NCBI GenBank assembly: GCA_019747455.1
Contig: JAIEQT010000064.1
Span: forward strand, 1-8,250
DNA length: 8,250 nucleotides
Source of the DNA: Chitinophagaceae bacterium
GTDB taxonomy: Bacteria > Bacteroidota > Bacteroidia > Chitinophagales > Chitinophagaceae
Direction of reading: 5' to 3'
Positions 6,460 to 8,250 of the stretch are shown here, piece by piece (positions within the stretch are counted from its first letter, which is position 1; every line of letters begins with the position of its first letter). A program made the position numbers and the translations under genes. The notes under the pieces were generated by a model, which saw only the letters and a program-made list of their open reading frames with translations, made no database searches and was not told the origin of the DNA.

Positions 6460-8250
6460 ATGTTTACCAAAAACAGTTTTAAAATAGTGTATACAATCCT
6501 GGTATCACTGGTTTTATTTACAGGCTGTAAAAAATATCTTAATCAGCAGCCTATTACAGAAGTAGGTACTGAAATGGTATTTAGTGATGTTACGAGTACT
6601 ACAAAAGCGGTAGCGGCAGCTTATAGTAGATTAGTAGGGGATGCTGCCTACGGTATTCGCTTGAGTTTATATTATCCGGTAGATAAAGATGAAATGCAGG
6701 GGCCTACCGGAAACCCGGATAACGATAGAAGAGATATTGCGCGGTATATAGCTACTTCCGGAAATACACAGCTGAACAATCCATTTAATCAGTTATTTCA
6801 AGGTATTGAATTCGCCAATATTTGTATAGATAATATTCCAGCAATGGATATGTGCAAAAACGGAACGGAACAACAAAAAAAACAATTGCAACGATTACTT
6901 GGGGAGTCTTTAACATTAAGAGCTCAATTCTATTTTGAAGCTATTCGTAATTGGGGAGATCTGCCGGCTCATTTTAATGCCGCTTCTTCTATTGCCAATG
7001 ACAATCCTTTTCCTCGTCAAACAGATAGAGATACCCTCTATATGCGAATACTGGATGATCTGAAAACAGCGGCTACATTAGTTCCTTGGAGAAATGAAGT
7101 AACAGCAATAGGGGATCAGGTAGATGAAAGAATAACTAAAGGAGCCGTTAAAGCTTTAAGAGCCAGAATAGCTTTATTCAGAGGTGGATTTTCATTACGC
7201 AGATCAGGTACTATGCAGCGTAATGCCGATTATCTAACTTACTATCAAATAGCTAAAGAAGAATGTGCGGATATTATAGCTTCCGGTCAACACTCACTTA
7301 ACCCTAGCTTCAGGGCTTTATGGAAAGATCAAGTAAATGCAAGGGCGGTAACAGATCCTAACGGAGAATTGATGTTTCAAGCCAGTGGTATCGGAAGGTT
7401 AGGTGTTGCAGATACTAAGTTAGCTTATTATAATGGGCCAACGGTAAATAATTTAGGTAATAAAAGCATCAATGTATTACCAACTTATTTTTATGCTTTC
7501 AATCAAAATGATTTAAGAAGAGATGTGACTTGTGCCCCTTACAATGTAGCAGCAGATGGTGTTACAAAAATTGGACAGGCCATTACCGCTATATGTGATG
7601 GTAAGTATAGAAGAGATTGGATTAGCAACCCGATAGTATCTCCTACAGACGCAGTGCAATATTTTAGTTTAAAATGGCAGTTGATTCGGTATTCAGATGT
7701 TTTATTGATGTTCGCAGAAGCCGAGAATGAAATCAGTGGACCAACAGCCCTTGCTTATAACGCTATCAATCAAGTAAGAAGAAGAGGTTTTGGTAAACCC
7801 TTAGGTACACCGGATGCTACTGTTGATTTACCAACCGGATTATCAAAAGCTGCTTTCTTTAATGCCATTGTTGATGAGCGTTCTTTTGAGTTAGGAGGTG
7901 AAGGTATTCGTAAATACGACTTAATTCGCTGGAATTTATTAGCCAGTAAAATTGCAGATACTAAAACAGCATTATTGAATATGGCTAATAGAGTTGCTCC
8001 TTACAATAGTTTACCTCAGGCTATGTTTTTTAATAATAATTCAAGTGCTGATGATGTAACACTCTGGAGAAATTCATTTTATACCCCAGAACCCGGAACT
8101 ACGCCTTCAGGAACTACAAGGGTTGTATGGACAGGGGCAACTATCAATACAGTAGCTTTAGCCAGATATGCTACCGGGTTTACTACAGGTAAATCTGAAT
8201 TGTTACCATTCCCGCAGCCTGCGTTAGATGCTAACTTCAACCTCAAACAA
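6460..8250 (+). CDS. SusD-like surface nutrient-binding lipoprotein (RagB/SusD family), 3' end cut by window edge
   Basis: An open frame of 597 codons runs from the ATG at 6460 to the right edge without a stop. It encodes the outer-membrane lipoprotein that caps the SusC barrel and captures ligand. The signal peptide has a lipobox FTGC with Cys23, followed by KKYLNQQP, a common SusD start. Family signatures are clear: ESLTLRAQFYFEAIRNWGD (149-167, the TPR-like helix), GAVKALRARIALF (228-240), LIRYSDVLLMFAEAENE (408-424), DERSFELGGEGIRKYDLIRW (472-491), and the C-terminal LLPFPQPALDAN (581-592) with NLKQ. SusD proteins usually stop a few residues after such an ending, so only about 3-8 residues should be missing. 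Length is at the upper end of the common 500-600 range. The gene is 20 bp behind the SusC-like gene, and its A-rich leader has no strong Shine-Dalgarno sequence, as usual in the phylum. Binding specificity cannot be read from the sequence. Confidence 0.96.
   Translation, partial: MFTKNSFKIVYTILVSLVLFTGCKKYLNQQPITEVGTEMVFSDVTSTTKAVAAAYSRLVGDAAYGIRLSLYYPVDKDEMQGPTGNPDNDRRDIARYIATSGNTQLNNPFNQLFQGIEFANICIDNIPAMDMCKNGTEQQKKQLQRLLGESLTLRAQFYFEAIRNWGDLPAHFNAASSIANDNPFPRQTDRDTLYMRILDDLKTAATLVPWRNEVTAIGDQVDERITKGAVKALRARIALFRGGFSLRRSGTMQRNADYLTYYQIAKEECADIIASGQHSLNPSFRALWKDQVNARAVTDPNGELMFQASGIGRLGVADTKLAYYNGPTVNNLGNKSINVLPTYFYAFNQNDLRRDVTCAPYNVAADGVTKIGQAITAICDGKYRRDWISNPIVSPTDAVQYFSLKWQLIRYSDVLLMFAEAENEISGPTALAYNAINQVRRRGFGKPLGTPDATVDLPTGLSKAAFFNAIVDERSFELGGEGIRKYDLIRWNLLASKIADTKTALLNMANRVAPYNSLPQAMFFNNNSSADDVTLWRNSFYTPEPGTTPSGTTRVVWTGATINTVALARYATGFTTGKSELLPFPQPALDANFNLKQ

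Noticed and set aside
1..8250. Search for CRISPR arrays, insertion sequences, tRNA or rRNA genes, attachment sites and defence-system genes.
   Set aside because: I saw no regularly spaced repeats, terminal inverted repeats with a transposase, tRNA-like cloverleaf sequence or defence-family protein; the window is covered by five ordinary co-directional genes and short gaps.

Overview
The window reads as an AT-rich chromosomal segment of a member of the Bacteroidota. The decisive evidence is an adjacent SusC/SusD-type outer-membrane pair at its right end: a TonB-dependent transporter with an N-terminal carboxypeptidase-regulatory-like domain, and a surface lipoprotein with the classic SusD signatures. 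This pairing is essentially restricted to that phylum. A TAnnTTTG -7 promoter element ahead of one gene, and the absence of strong Shine-Dalgarno sequences ahead of any start, agree with this. Protein style (CKKYLN lipoprotein start, SGLT-like symporter, Rcp1-like receiver) is compatible with the Chitinophagaceae/Sphingobacteriia side of the phylum, but that finer placement is only an inference.

Layout, all on the + strand. (1) 1-811: the C-terminal part of a membrane-anchored family 2 glycosyltransferase, cut by the left edge. (2) 812-945: a gap with a weak AT-rich hairpin plus T-run and a good Bacteroidota -7 element. (3) 946-1374: a stand-alone CheY/Rcp1-like receiver-domain response regulator. 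(4) 1417-3048: a 14-helix sodium/solute symporter of the SGLT (SSS/SLC5) family, only 42 bp behind the regulator. (5) 3049-3211: a 163-bp gap with a perfect 14-bp palindrome. (6) 3212-6439: SusC-like transporter. (7) 6460-8250: SusD-like lipoprotein, which lacks only its last few residues at the right edge and was recognised by direct translation because it has no stop codon inside the window.

How the parts may work together: SusC/SusD would bind and import an oligomeric or complex nutrient across the outer membrane using TonB energy, and the SGLT-like symporter could move a released sugar or similar small solute across the inner membrane with Na+. The symporter may share a transcript with the receiver protein. 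No glycoside hydrolase, sulfatase, protease, SusR/HTCS regulator or ECF-sigma/anti-sigma pair is visible, so the substrate cannot be named and the symporter-SusCD link is an inference from order and direction only.

I see no CRISPR array, insertion sequence, tRNA, rRNA or recognisable defence system. All protein families here are well known. The points worth a second look are contextual: a bare receiver next to a symporter, and small dyad elements upstream of the transporter genes.
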